64,000 nucleotides of DNA, taken from Desarmillaria ectypa. Its lineage: Eukaryota > Basidiomycota > Agaricomycetes > Agaricales > Physalacriaceae. This document shows positions 22,719-35,916 of the stretch, piece after piece. How positions within the stretch are numbered: position 1 is the stretch's first letter; each line of letters begins with the position of its first letter. The notes beneath the pieces were generated by a model that saw nothing but the letters and a program-made list of their open reading frames with translations, was not told where the DNA came from and searched no databases. Position numbers and translations under genes: made by a program. Where the stretch lies: positions 248,001 through 312,000 of the forward strand of contig JAUDYN010000008.1 of assembly GCA_030407005.1 (NCBI GenBank), written 5' to 3'.

Positions 22719-25185
22719 GGCATGTCCATCGAGCTTTGTGGCCGACATTAGGAAGAGAGAGAGAGAACCGAATATGTGAGACTGACACTCGAATGTTCTA
22801 TTGTCGTCTCATGATGTCATTTCAATGTCACACCGGCAAATTCGGTCCGGAGTCCTACAAGAGGACATGGGAAGCGCCAACCTCGCAGAACGAAAGGAAT
22901 ATTCGTTCGGCCTTTTGAGTTAATGATTGGCTGTCGGACCAAGGTAACGCGTCCACATTTTCATCGAGGCGGGGCGGCAGACAAAGTAGGCGGCGTTTCA
23001 GTATCCACGCGACCATCAAAGTTCCTTCAAATTTCGACATGGACCGACCGGGACTCTTGCGAGCATCGCCAGTGGCTGCAAGCTGTAGCGGGCATTTGCT
23101 GCACTGGGAGCTTCAATCCTTAGTAAACCCAGTTACTGCACCTCCTTGCAACGTAAGATCCACTGCCCAGCCTTTGTCAGAAGGACGAAAATGGTCGTTG
23201 ATTGAACTCGAAGCCCATTTGAATTTATTAGAGTGTATCCGAGCTGACAAGACAAATGGAAACATTGTGTACCACTGCAGTGACTGGACCACGGCAAAGG
23301 GTCATGTTGTACTTGTAAACCTTGAAAGACAATGATCAACAACCAGCACTTATAAAGCACGAGGAGAGCAAAGAAAGGAACATACTCTCATCAAAGCCTC
23401 CGCCACTACGCCATTCTTATCATGATCGTGATAACCCCCAACCAAGCACCCACGTCCAACCTGCGGATGTCTACTCCCGAGTTGCATCCGCCTCAGGAGG
23501 GTAATGCTTGGATCTATGAACGGCCATCTCCGCCTTGCCCAACATGCAGCTTACCCACACTCGAAGATGCCATCGCAGCTGGTACAAAAAAGCCGGAGGT
23601 GAAGAAGACTAGCCCGAAGAAGACAGTCAAATTCGGCGTCATAGTAAAGGCAAAGAAGCGGTATCGGACCCAGATGTAGCTGTGGGTTGACTTGAGGAGG
23701 GCGTTTTGATACCAGAGAATGCAGTTCGGAAAACCTGATGTAACACGTCATTGACATTTAGTTTAGAAACACCAGAAAGACATTACACGTACATTATTAC
23801 CTGATAATAACTATGAACTGCCCATCGATTGCCGCCCAAGAGGATTCTCGCCGTGCATCCTTGAGTTACTGACGTTGAGGCCTGACACTAACAACGACTT
23901 ATAACCGATGCCAGGAGTGCGTCGAACAAATCTTCGGTGTGCTAGTGGATGCGAAGCTTGATAACGTAGCCCTCGAAGGCCCAACTGCGTGCCACTTCAA
24001 TATTTCGTGAGTCTTGCTTCATCGAAGTTCCGAATCTTTGCCTCTGCTATGCCAAAATTGATAAAGTTTCGGACATTCTCTTTTCTGATCTCTCCAAATG
24101 ACACTAGTTTCAGCTCCAAGGGAGGTTGCAAGGCACTACTGGTCATCGAACGTTAGAGATTGTTATCGTTCACAAATGGTGACAAATCGACTCACGCAAT
24201 TCTGCTTTTGTAGGCATTGGCAGTACCTTGCCATGCTAGAAAGCAGATTTCGACCTATTGCTGCGGTCGCTACCGATAAATCCAATTTCCATTGTATTCG
24301 AGGTTTTGTGACATGGGGTAATACAAGCACTTGTCAATCCAAACGGAAGATTAGAGTACCGAAACGAGATGCATGAGCGGCGATATCGAGAGGGATGATT
24401 GACACTTCAATGGAACATCCTGCAGTCATAAAATACCAAAGAAAATTAACAATGCATCAATAATGATAATACAAATTCAAGCATTACTGTGTAAGTACCT
24501 TTCATCACGGCGACAGAACAACCCCCCCAATCTTTAGTTACTAGCTGTCATTTTGCCCATTCGTATGTGAGGCCCAAGTCTGAACCTCTCATCCATCCTT
24601 TTTTTTTTTAGCAGCAAAGGCTGGTACAGACAGGCTTCTTCACATTAATAAGTCCTACAAAATAGATAAGAGATAGTGCAAGCTGCTCAAGGGTGATTGG
24701 AGGTACCTAGGATCAGCAATCCCATGTAGGGCGTGAAATTGTTCGACGGATGGCGAAGATACACGAGGCTCACAGCCACCGTCATGCTTCGGTCCGGGAT
24801 GCCGGGTTTGACGGATTTGGAAGTTCCGGATATCGAGCCGATGTCTGGCGGATCTTTGATTTGAACCAAATAGCAACCAGGTCCGCATCTCGCATTTTGA
24901 CTTGCACAGCAAGGAAATCGTCCAGTTCATTCCATGATTATGGAAGGCTTGTATCCATGTCCCCTCTACCAATTCTTAAGTTTCGTGTGTCATTTATGTC
25001 CGTCGCTTTTCCCTCAACCTGACAGGGTTGATGCATGGACGAAATCATTCGAAAACTAGGAACAGCATGTCCCAATTCGCGTTCTGAGGTGTTAGCAGAC
25101 GTAATGTGATACTCATCGTTTAATTTCTCGTCACCGACGGCTTTGAAGAATTTATGAATGGGACACTGCCTTACCTCGTTTCCCT
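22719..25185. other. Intergenic, one weak small ORF
   Basis: No recognised gene. The best open frame is 23422-23679 (+), 85 codons, with a CPTC motif and a lysine-rich tail (KKTSPKKTVKFG). It has no homologue I recognise and could be the last exon of something or chance. The rest is short frames and a T-run near 24600. Confidence 0.4.
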
Positions 25186-26724
25186 ATGATCTTATATCCA
25201 TTCGGTTTCATCATTGCGCTGTCGTCGACGTGTGTTCAGGCCAGCATCGCTCAAAACAAGGTTTTCTCCGACAATTTACCAGAACACCGAAGCACCTGGG
25301 ATGTATTCTTTAGCTGCATCGTGACAGTTTTCGCTTGTACTTGGCTCGCTGTGCACCCAAACGTTCCGGGTCCCGACCTCAAATCTCGCGGATGGGTTTT
25401 CATCGGACTTCACCGATTGAAGCTCATGGTCATAGCTATCGTCGTCCCTGAAGTTATAATCATCTGGGCCTTCCGTCAATGGATGGTAGCGTCAATAATA
25501 TCTAAACGTACGTGTGACATTATATCTTCCAGGCAAAGACTGACTTTGCTCTCAGACTTCAGCTTGACAATGACACATGGATTTTTCATAAGCATGGGCG
25601 GATTTATTGGTGCTGGCGGAACTCCCATAAAAATTGCAGATCTGTTGCAGTTAGACGGCCTAGCACTCTTCCAGAAATCATTTTCGGTCCGCCCCGGATT
25701 AGACATGTCGTCGATATCTAGCATCACCGAGGAAGAGCTGCAGGATCGTAGCAAAGGAGATGCTCTGTCAAAGCTCGTTGCTGTTGTTCACACTACCTGG
25801 TTCATGGTCCAGTATCTCGCTCGTCTCAAAGAATCCCTTCCCGTCACCCAACTGGAGACCGCAACTCTGGCTTTCGCGGTCTTGAACATCTTCAACTACG
25901 TCTTATGGTGGCACAAACCACTCGATGTACGTTGCCCAATCATAGCCTGCTCAATTCTTGAGCAGAAAGAGCTTTACGAAAGCGTGGATACCATGACTTT
26001 CGCAAGTCATAGCTCAACTTTCTCTTACGGTGTGACATACATTGGGCTCCCTAGAGCTTCATCACTAGATTCAACACCACATGACAGTGAACCGCCACAT
26101 AGCTCTTTGTTACCTAGCTTGCCTCATCCTCCACAAACTACTGCTCTCAGGCGTCGCTTCTCAGATGTCCATCGTTTTGCATTCTTTGATTATACTTACA
26201 CCGACGCACACCAATGGCTTTCTTCCGCCACATCCAGGCGTTTTGCCACGGGGGCTTTCCAATCCACGCTCCGGTGGTATCGCCAGACTATGGGAAGGAT
26301 ATTGTTTGGGCGTGGATGGAGTAACGCCTACGGTGGTGTACCGACCCTTTGGGCTGGTACACTGGATTATGAGAGGACATGGTACATCGGATACTTTGGT
26401 GCCGCTGTTGGAGCATTCTTCGGTGGGATTCACTGCATCGCCTGGTCATTCGCCTTCGCTTCTGTTGCCGAGCGTGTTCTTTGGCGGATATCGTCGCTCG
26501 TTGTGGCCACGATTCCCGTTGTCTTGGCCATGCAGCTTGCATTCATAAGGATACTACCTGCTCAGAAGATTGTACGAGCCATCCAAGCGGCTACGCCTCT
26601 CTTGATACTCTTATATCTCCTCGCAAGGATGTCGTTGTTAGTAGAGGCTTTTCTTTCCCTCAGATTCCTCCAACCAGGCGTACTTGAGGAGGTTAATTGG
26701 ACGAGGTTTATTCCCCATCTATAA
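25186..26724 (+). CDS. Single-exon multispanning membrane protein, agaricomycete-type, function unknown
   Basis: A 512-residue frame without introns. Residues 1-20 are a hydrophobic leader or first helix; the next segments are FFSCIVTVFACTWLAVHPNV (about 41-60), LMVIAIVVPEVIIIWAF (about 80-96), TATLAFAVLNIFNYVLWW (about 222-245), then a ~110-residue soluble region, and three helices near the C-terminus. The DVFFSCIVTVFACTWLAVHP motif and the NYVLWWHKPLDV motif are hallmarks of a large, uncharacterised membrane protein group in mushroom fungi. I know of no function. Lack of introns is usual for part of that group. No frameshift is seen. Confidence 0.8.
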   Translation: MILYPFGFIIALSSTCVQASIAQNKVFSDNLPEHRSTWDVFFSCIVTVFACTWLAVHPNVPGPDLKSRGWVFIGLHRLKLMVIAIVVPEVIIIWAFRQWMVASIISKRTCDIISSRQRLTLLSDFSLTMTHGFFISMGGFIGAGGTPIKIADLLQLDGLALFQKSFSVRPGLDMSSISSITEEELQDRSKGDALSKLVAVVHTTWFMVQYLARLKESLPVTQLETATLAFAVLNIFNYVLWWHKPLDVRCPIIACSILEQKELYESVDTMTFASHSSTFSYGVTYIGLPRASSLDSTPHDSEPPHSSLLPSLPHPPQTTALRRRFSDVHRFAFFDYTYTDAHQWLSSATSRRFATGAFQSTLRWYRQTMGRILFGRGWSNAYGGVPTLWAGTLDYERTWYIGYFGAAVGAFFGGIHCIAWSFAFASVAERVLWRISSLVVATIPVVLAMQLAFIRILPAQKIVRAIQAATPLLILLYLLARMSLLVEAFLSLRFLQPGVLEEVNWTRFIPHL

Positions 26725-27482
26725 TCTTCTAGAGGGTCTTTCTAAAACCGGTCTGCACGTCACCCTGACGACAGCCATCCATCTTTCCTAGCATTGAAAC
26801 CGTGCGCTTAATGTCGAAATAATCCTAATAAGCGTAATATCACAAGCGGTGGACTGCAACCCTCATATCGAAACATACATCTCAACTGAGGAACGCCTAA
26901 GAAGGATAAAAAGTGGCATAGCTCAATTTATTGTTGTTTTTGCACTGGGACCTGTATTCCCGCTTGTTTGACTCATTTCATGAGCCTCAATCTTTGAACG
27001 TAATCAAATCAATACATTGTGACGATATACCAATCTCATTGCCTTCTGTGTGGTTCGTTGAGAGCGTAGACGGGTTCGGGCTGGGTCACGTGATGGCTTA
27101 GGGCAGATGGATGTAGTTTTCCGGTTGTCGTAGCTAGCCTTTCCCGTATTAATCCATTCCATCTCTCTGACTCCGTGAAAGGTTCCATCGTCTACTTGTA
27201 CTATCCACTCTGCATGTTTTTATTTGCAGCAGACAATTATCCCAACCTACCTGATCTAAAGTTCTTGCAGTCAAAACTGCGTCGACATATTGTATCATTG
27301 CCTCTTGCACATTATTTAATGAACCTTTCGATCCTCATAACAACCATTTCAACCCAAATAAGCACTGGTACCATAAACAAGGTTGGGTGAGCTTCGGATG
27401 AACACCTAGTACGAGAGACTTACCAAAATACATGTAGATCATGCTCACCATCTTCCGCAACTTGCAGGTTTTAAACAAGAAC
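26725..27482. other. Intergenic, convergent 3' regions
   Basis: The space between the 3' ends of the membrane protein and of P4. It contains only short frames with no motif, and a CACGTG hexamer near 27088 of unknown relevance. Confidence 0.5.
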
Positions 27483-28879
27483 CTAGTTTAACGGTCCCTG
27501 AAAATTGTCCTCGTCCTCTTCCATCTTCTCATCCGAATCGCTCTTGGTATCCTCAGGCTCTTCGACCGGATCTTGGCGGGCAACAGCACTCCTCTGGGGC
27601 GTAGGGAAGCGCGGTCCAGTAGATGGATATTTCTCTCGGGCCTTGGGCAAGCAAATTTCATGCAGCCATTGCGAGACAGAGTCTGTAAGATTCGTCCACA
27701 GTGGACCGGCTGGCTCCACATCGATAAGCAAGCCCCCGAGGTGCACTTCAGGTCGGCAAAGCGCGTCATCCAAAGCGTTCCATTTTGCAATAGATGCATC
27801 ACCACGCTGTGGGAGCTTATCCCAAGGTAGTACTGTTACACCAATCGAGACGTTGATCTGGACACTTTGGATTTCAGTTGGATGGCTGACATTATTGAAC
27901 GTCGCGGTGAACCACTCAAGAGAGTTTGCTGTCTTGTAATTGTCTGTTAATCCAATAGCGCATACAAGGGTCAGTAACGGCATATCAACAGGAATGCGGA
28001 GAGGTGGGAGCGGAATACCCATGACTTCGAAGTGATAGGAAGATCAGCAGTCAAATTTGACTAACAGATATGAAGACGAATACCTGGCAACAGATTTCCA
28101 ATGCAGAGCATCACTCCTTGACGGTTCACTAATTCGAGCAGGATAGATATCGCTGCAACGACCGACGCACCGCAGAGGAATGGTTTATCAGTTGGAGCCC
28201 AGGCGAAGATGTTTTTCAAAGCATTGGTTCGAGCAACGGAGTGTCTACTAGCGAACAGAGACAATAAGATACCGTCACAACAATGTTTGAGATCCACGGC
28301 TAAGAAAGTTAAGGCTGGACCAGTTTGGCCTTTCCTGATCTCCTCGGGGGTATTCTGACTCGACAAATTCGCTATTTCTCCAACCCGTTCGAGATAATTT
28401 GGTATTGAGATCTCGGATACGGCTATACCTTGGAGGTTGGGAAGTGATTGCATTATGCCGCAGTACTGAGCTTCAGTACACTCTACCCGGAAGAGTCCCA
28501 GAAATGTGACGTTGTTGAACGTCAGCCCTGCACTCCATATCTTTCCCGTATGAGGAATCAAAGAGGCCGCAGTGAACCGAACAGCTTCCATGATACGACC
28601 ACTCACCAAACGAAGGAAATGCTCGAAATATAGGTCAGAGAAAGTTCTTCGGTTGGGACTGACGATATGGAGGGTGTCAAATGCCACACCAGGCAACTCA
28701 GTAGGAGACGTCATAGCAAAGTTGTACAGGTCAACAAAAGAATGTGTTTGGCCATGGCCAATAGTCAGAGTCTTGGATCTTAAGACTTCGAGGAGACTGG
28801 CGGCGTCCTAAAAATGAGTTCGACGTCAACTTTAGCGCTATCTGAAGTGAAACGAAGGGCGTACATATAGTTTGAACAT
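27483..28879 (-). CDS. P4: leucine-rich paralog family protein, diverged
   Basis: Three exons: 28879-28865 (MFKLY), 28807-28084 and 28024-27483, with introns of 57 and 59 bp. The second exon supplies the family N-terminal motif as LTIGHGQTHSFVDLYNFAM, which appears only if the upstream intron is spliced. The centre is leucine-rich (LTFNNVTFLGLFRVECTEAQ, QSLPNLQGIAVSEISI, LLSLFASRHSV). The second intron sits at the family's conserved phase-1 position. The C-terminus has WNALDDALCRP and WLHEICLPKAREKY, then an acidic tail. It is the most diverged intact member and is shorter in the first third. No F-box or membrane segment is seen, and function is unknown. Confidence 0.78.
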
Positions 28880-30018
28880 CTCTGCAGGCAGGCTGTGAGC
28901 GATGAGGAGAAAGTGAAAGGAAGAAAACCTGACTACCGGATCCTCGCGCGTATATATAGATAGGTGAGAACAATAACGACCCACATATTTGAAAACGATG
29001 CGGTTGAAGTGGCACTCCAATCTCCTGAGCCACTCGCTGCATGGAATTTGGCTGCAGACAAAGTAGGTAGCCAATTCAAGGGGTACATCGTGGCACCGCC
29101 ACTTGAGCGCGACGGCTGTCAAACGCTTAGCCTAAGAACGGGGGGAAATTTTGGGAAAGAGAGAACTGTAAGACTGTGTCGTAATAATGTCACCGGCTTC
29201 CTCGCTTGCTCTTTCCACTTGCCACCTTCCCTCAAGACGATTATTCGTTCCTTTGTGGCGACACCTTTCCGGATCGCAGCACGTTGCTTCGTGAAAGAAT
29301 GAACAAGTCCTTTGTTTCAGGATCATGGTTCGCTGAAGTCGTCCTTTTGTTTTCTTTGCCAATTGTTTGTCAGCTTAGGTATATGTGGTCACGCATATCA
29401 CTGACAAATTCAATTCACCTTACATGTACAAAATCGTGTTCCAAGTGCGACTGATCACTGACTCTCGACCTTGAGGGACTATTCCAGCTGATCTGCACCA
29501 GACGTCCATAAGATGCTAAGAAAGAGTCCATCCGAACAACGGCGTACCAGGTGACAATGCTATGCAACGAAATATGATTAATGTAAAATACGAATACACA
29601 TGTGCGCTGCGATCCGATCGTTGCCGAAAGATCACATGAAATCCCGCACATGCTTCCAGGCCCTAGAGATACAGAAGCAAAAGATTGACAAAAAAAAATT
29701 CCGCGATACCTCCCCTCCAAACAAATAGGTGCTCAGGCACAAATCCGACCAACATGCTCTGTGATGATAGATCCTACGTTCACTGCCAGAGATGTAGGCG
29801 TAGCTACACGCCAAAGGAGAAGAAAGATATTCACCATTGGGACGGCCTGACATCCCTGTCGCCCGTAGATCTCCATCCGGACTTCTGCTGCCCGCATTGA
29901 TTCCACGGCCACCTCTCTTCGAGTCCGTAACCTACAATTGGCAAGTAGTAGTCCTTGTCAGCGCTCCACGATATCAGATCTCGCGCAAATAAGTCCAGCG
30001 GAGCGTAGTCCATTCATA
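28880..30018. other. Intergenic, no recognisable gene
   Basis: About 1.1 kb between P4 and the potassium channel. Frames are short and mutually overlapping; I see no conserved motif. It should contain the P4 promoter. Confidence 0.5.
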
Positions 30019-31996
30019 TCAGTCCAACTCATCCGGCTGCAAGTTCCCATTCGCTAAATCCCTGAACTCCTGATCCATCACCTCCTCCAGCTTCCCGCAC
30101 AGCTTCCACAACAACCAACTCGTCTCGGACATATCACTGAACAGCGGCCCATCGTCAGCAAGCCAGAAACTCTGTTCCTCCGATTGCGGCATCCCGAGTA
30201 GAGCCAAGAAGTATTGCCACTCTTCCCAGCGATACTTCTTTGGCGACTTCCTCCCTGCGTCCCTGACAACTCTCTTTATGGACTTTGCAAGCGTAGACCC
30301 ACGGTGCATGCCACGTTTCTCTTCCTCTTGCGCAATGATATCTCCAAGCATCTGCACGTCAAATTTCAGCTCCTTGGAATCCACGGAGTCAGAGCTCTCA
30401 TTGAGCTCCTTCATGGTCTTGCGATCGGGGAGGATGGTATAGTTACCCAGCCATATTGTTCCCATCTCAAGCCACCCCACAACAGTCTCGCCAAGGTTCG
30501 AAATGAGGATCGTCATTGTAGGAACAGCGATCAAAGTCCATATGACGAAAAAGGGTTTCCCAGAGTTTGATTCCGGGTAGAGGTCCCCGTAGCCGACTGT
30601 CAAAAGGGAGGTATAGGAGAAGTACATGGAATCGAAGTAGGTCCATTGCTGTGGTGACTAGAAGAACCGCGACGTCAGCCAAGACCGACAAAGGAGGAAT
30701 ACGAACAGTCTAACCTCCGTAAACCAAAACACTAACGCTCCCATGAACCACAGGAAAAAGAAGGCAGCCGACGACGCCGCTAGGGAGAGATACTTCCGCG
30801 ACATATCCGCCCGCCGCTCAATTTTTCTCATCGCCTCAAAATCTTCCTTCTCTTGTTCCCTATTTGATTTCTTAGCCCACTTCCGCCTCTGAGTCTTTAG
30901 AGCTCTTCGCTCTATCCTTGCCCGCCCTCTCTCCAACACCAGATTTCGAACACTGCCCACGATCAAACCGATCATCATAATCCCACCTACCGCATACGGC
31001 ATCATGAGCCCGCGAGCCAACTGGGTCGTTAGCGGGAAGTCAGTACCTATCCCGATGGTCAGCAGAGTGTAGTCTGCCCAGTAGAGCCCGTTGACAAACT
31101 CCCAGTCCTCGATAGCAGCGAAAACACCTGCACCCAGGGCGAGATAGAAGGAGTAAGCGATGGTTTGTAGCATAAGGGTACGCTGTGGCATTGTCAGGGC
31201 GGAGAATGAAGGAGGATATACGCGAAATTTGTATGCCCCGAGGACGTTGACAAGGAGTAGGGTAGATATGATGACATACAAAATGGTAGCGATGAGAGCA
31301 TAGTAGTACGATTGAGCAAATGCGTGGTCATAGGTGGGTTTGATGGTGAGAACATTCGTGAGGCTTAGTGGAACCAAGAGCAACACTGCTGAGAGATACC
31401 TATCAGATGAGACGTCAACTCCTATTATTTTTTCAGAAGGAGCAAGGTGCTACATGCCATAGAATGATCGTCAGCGGCTGCGCGATTGCATACCGTACCT
31501 TCCGGGCAAAATTGAACGATAGGAACAAGTTCGCCGCAAGCGAACATGCAAGTGAGACAGAATTGAGTACGAGTAACCTGTATCCATAAATAAGACTTTC
31601 AGGCTTGTTCAAGCATAAAAAGCGCACCAAGACGGGTCAGTGATACGTTCACCATTAGCCTCTGTTCCACCTGGTGGGATCATGACACGCCAAGGCTGAA
31701 CGAGGGCACATATACTCATCAGGTTGGCCACAGGTCCAAAGGTCCCAGCAATCATGGGAATACCAATCGCAGCGGCCCACCATCGCCTACATCTGCCACG
31801 TCAGCGCAATCTACATCCAACAGCTCATCGATACTCACGTTGACAACACCGACGCTTTCTTCATGTCCTCTTCGTCCAACCTGAGGGTTTCCCTGATGAA
31901 ATCGATATTCTTTTCCTGGGCTTCATCTTCTCTGAGCGTATTTGCGACATTCATCGCTGTTTCTTGTATCGGTCCATCGAGACCGAGGTCATTCAT
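30019..31996 (-). CDS. TOK1-type outward-rectifying potassium channel
   Basis: Fungal TOK channels have eight membrane helices and two pore loops, and pass K+ outward at the plasma membrane. The N-terminal exon is acidic and cytosolic (MNDLGLDGPIQETAMNVANT), followed by WWAAAIGIPMIAGTFGPVANL and further helices. Pore 1 is YWADYTLLTIGIGTDFPLTT and pore 2 is YFSYTSLLTVGYGDLYPES, in the expected order and spacing, with a charged linker (ERGRARIERRALKTQRRKW) between the repeats. Pore 2 has the canonical GYGD filter; pore 1 has GIGTD. The C-terminal tail is about 170 residues and mostly polar. At least four short introns are needed, for example one joining WFTE to SPQQWTYFDSMYFSY. Start at 31996, stop at 30019. 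It appears intact. Confidence 0.94.
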
Positions 31997-34900
31997 GTCG
32001 TCCTCTGAGGAGGAAAGGGGACCCGGTTAATGAAATGGTGATGTTTCGGGTGCCGAAGGGGTGACACGAGGAACGTGACATCGTCACATAGGCACATGGC
32101 CGGCCAGAGAGGGCATTTGCTAATGGACGTTCTCCATTTACAAGTGGAAAAAGGGAGGGACTCTAAAAATTATCTATGTGAATTCAAGATTGTGACAGCA
32201 GAGGGTTTACTTCTTTGATACGCCTTCGATATAATTCACACACTGACACGTGGCGCGGGAAGTCCGGTCCGGACTCCGAAAGTCCGTTGATAAGATTATG
32301 TTCAGTTGTTGCTTTAGGGTGCTGCTTTAAAGTAGCTGGGGCCATTATCACCGCCTAGGGAACTTGGTATCAACGTTATCCGGCACTTTGGAGAATTTGA
32401 CAACAAGACATGCTTTTCAGTGTCGGTGCAAATGCTGCGACATCTGGACTGAGCTAGAACAAAGCAATTAATAACGAAAATCCTGCAAACCTCAACTTTC
32501 GGCAATTCATACCAATCAGAAAAGCAGACGATGAGACTTACCTCAGACTGGGCTCCTGCATTGATTACGTTCATTTAGGGAAGGCGCCTGTCCAATCGTC
32601 AGAGACAGGGTTTGGATGAAGACGAAACTGTCGGAGTATGTCAGGAATTAGTGGCTAGAACAAATAGTCTCACGCTAAGAACGCTAAGAGTCTTGGTTCG
32701 TTCGATACCGTGGCATCAGAGGCATGCACCCATCGAAAGGACCGAGACCAATACATACGCATCAACAGTGGAATCATCCATTTTTCACTGCGCAAAAAAT
32801 TTAACAATGGGGACTTTGGGTGGGCAAAGATAAGCTGGTTAGCACACAACGCCGTGAATACCGGCAGGATCTACCTACCTATCCCTCGTGGCTTTAGCTA
32901 ACTATTCATGGAACAAGGTGTAAATCGTGCGGGAATGAAATCTAGGCCGAGAATAGCGCAAGTACCACTCAATTCCAGAACAAGATTGAGGGTCGTCAGG
33001 AGACCTGCCAACAATGAATATTAGGGTCCATGGGAGAGCAATAGAGGCAACTGACCCAGCCAAAAATTCGGAGAATCCTAATTGTAATCATAGATAAGGT
33101 TCCCGTACCCAGATTCCTAGCGCCTGACAAACTTCCACCACAGACTTCAAGCCATTGCGCGACATCCATCTTCGACGGCGCATGCACTGCACAGGTCGCA
33201 CAGGTCCAGGCAAGAAATGCACGGTACCTACCCAAAGAGAACTGCGACATGAATTAGTCAAAGAATCTGCAACGGATGATCCATCACCAAATCTGTAAAA
33301 TAGAGGTACCCGTAACTGACCGAGCGCCTACCACGCGACATTGCCTGTGGCGAATCGCGCCGGCTGGCAAGGAAACAAAAAGACGCGTCGAGAATTTCTA
33401 ACTTCGAGGACGGGATGCCAGGACTAGGCACTGTCGTTGTAGCATTGCCGTCGACGCGTTCGAAGGTGCTGGTTGCAGTCGAGGCTTGACTGGATAATAC
33501 AGGCCCGGAGTCCGGGTCCCGACGTCACCGGTGGATCATGTGTAAAACACGTGATTCATAAGAGGAGGCTTTTGAATTCAAATTTCAATTACTAAATTAC
33601 TAATTTGATCTCTCCGTCTTCACGCGACGCGCATCCACGACTCATAATACGTGCAACAGTGATATGAAATGTTCTCCGCTGAATGGTACCACGCATGAAA
33701 CACGGAAAAACTGAGGGGACTTCAATTTACCCAGACCCAAGTGCGAAAGAAAAAACCTTCCGCCAGATGGGCGCCATACGAGCTGCCTTGTACATTATAG
33801 GAACAATTCTAGAAAACAAGACGACCACTGATTTATATTCCATGAGATCCGGCCTACCCCCTGCCCTGTTGGAGTGGGAGACACGACATTTCGCCCACTC
33901 CGAATTCCGGCACCGAAGATAAATGTCGAATCAAGAACAAGGAACTGCAGGAAGGCGCTTAGCGCTTACCGCATAAGAATGATGTTCGCACTCCAAGTGG
34001 ATTTTACTGTACCTTTGATGATGAACCGAATGCTAGGTCGAGACTTTTCGAGACCGCAAGTGGAAACGGTAAATGCAACCTAGTCCATTTCGACGCCAAC
34101 CGTTAGATGCGTGTCGAAAGCGAAGAAAACGAATGGGGACAGGACATCGCCAACTAACGCAATGGCATGGTGATAATCAAGGGGTACGACCGCGGCAATC
34201 TCAATTCATGTCAACTCAAAGGCCACCAATAATGTGACAAGAATAGCACGCCGTCTCACCAATCAAAAATATATACGCGTACAATGGTTCCACCAATCAG
34301 AACTCTGACAGAAAACCTAGGCTTCCACCTCGTAACAAGACATACGTCGGATACAGAACAAGGGTTGTTGCATGAATAGACTCCTGTCAATCTTCCTTTT
34401 TGACATGAGAAAACGTGAACTCTGAGGTCATCAGGGCAAGACGAGAACATGGAGTAGTGACACGATGGAGACAGCCCAGCACAGGTTTAGCTTTGGGGTC
34501 GAATTGAGGAATTGCTGCCGTTGACGGCGTCCTTTACTTACGACGATTGTGCACGTTCTGACCAGGTTCTGCCGTATTTATCCGGAACCTCACGATCGGA
34601 GAAGAGGATCGAATAGTTACCTGTACAGTACATATCGCAGGAACGGTCAGAGCGGTACCTGTTCTTTAAAATAGACAGATAGCCATCCATCGTACTCTCA
34701 AACACTTGGAAGACATATCAAACTTTTACTGAGCCGAACAGTGGAGTGGATAAAAGCTTCACGAGGGGTGCCCGCGCATCGCATGCACTTCAATTGACTA
34801 CAGAATTAAAGGAAGCTGATCCGGTATTGAACAAGCCAATGACGAATTTCCAAGGCAGGGAGCAAAATCGTGGTGGGACTCCTCGAAGCCGATAAATAAG

Positions 34901-35276
34901 GGTCCGGGCCTAGGCCTTCGGACCCTGAAATCAAGGGACCATTGTGGGGTCGGAAAAGGAGGGAAAAAGTGATGCATGATGGAATCCAGCCCAGTACGTC
35001 AGTCGATTCTCCTTTTACATTCATGTGCCGCACCCGACGGTTCTTTCACAGCGTGTAATATATTCAATCCTTGTATTACGGTGATTCGGAGGCTTAGAAT
35101 CTCCTTGGAACGGGTTATATTCGATGTCGATCCCAGTGTGCCCATCTTGCTGCAGAAAAAGGATATAAAAGCTGACTGGGGCAATGTCCTAGACCTTCAT
35201 TGCCCGGAATCGGTAAATAGGCCTGTCGTACTTCAGCGTCGGTGCCTCCCCTTATTCTACCCTTCCACTCTCTGCC
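31997..35276. other. Intergenic, no recognised gene
   Basis: A 3.3 kb gap. A minus-strand stretch near 32900-33250 has frames such as MSQFSLG and a short hydrophobic segment, which could be a small spliced gene, but I recognise nothing. A 15 bp palindrome (AGTCCGG-T-CCGGACT) sits near 32260. Confidence 0.45.
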
Positions 35277-35916
35277 ATGATTCGCTTTGATTCGGTGCCA
35301 CTTGCTGTCCAGCAGGCAATGTGCACGCCCATGCACCAAATACTCCCTCCGTCACCGATGCCATCGAATCCCATAAAATCATCCGGTGCTCTGTTCCTTG
35401 GCTCTTTGGCGGCCATATACGAAAAAGACGCTTTGCTAGAGAAGGAAATCACGCATCTCGTCCAGGTCCTCGACGCTCCTTGGTTGCCTCTCTCAGAAAA
35501 AGACGGCTTTAATTGCTACCGTATACCTATCCTTGACACCGCGTCGGCGGACTTGAAGAGCCACCTGGAGGCAGTGTGCAGTCACATAGATCAGTGCCTG
35601 CGTTCTGGGAAAAGTGTATTGGTTCATTGTCAGCAGGTGGGTTCGTTTATCCTAAGCCCATCAGAATGAGCCAATCATTTCTTCTTCTTTTCATTTGAAC
35701 CTTTCACTGATGCTTTTCTTGAAGGGTATATCTCGGAGTGCTTCTATTGTGATAGCCTATCTCATACGAAATCGCGGAATGTCGTACGACAGTGCATTCG
35801 CACTCGTGAGACGTGAAAGAGCCTGTGCGAAACCGAACTCAGGCTTTGTCCAGGCTCTTAGGGAGTGGGAAGCAGCATGGCGCAGGCCAGTCGTCAACCG
35901 ACGGTTTACGTCCTGA
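35277..35916 (+). CDS. Dual-specificity protein phosphatase (DUSP)
   Basis: Two exons, 35277-35636 and 35725-35916, give 183 residues. The order is that of a small DUSP: GALFLGSLAAIYEKDAL, ITHLVQVLDAPW, CYRIPILDTASADLKSHLEA, then the P-loop HCQQGISRSAS and the helix IVIAYLIRNRGMSYDSAFAL ... PNSGFVQALREWE. The catalytic Cys and Arg of HCxxGxSRS are intact, and the Asp in ILDTASADL is a plausible general acid. The 88 bp intron falls inside the P-loop, between the second Gln and the Gly. The protein is almost only the catalytic domain, with no docking domain or targeting signal visible, so its substrate cannot be inferred. The start is the first ATG before the domain. Confidence 0.9.

Noticed and set aside
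23422..23679. Small CPTC, lysine-rich frame
   Set aside because: No homologue recognised and no splice partner; kept only as a remark in the intergenic entry.
32255..32275. Palindrome AGTCCGG-T-CCGGACT as an operator
   Set aside because: A short palindrome with no second site or known factor; noted only in the intergenic entry.
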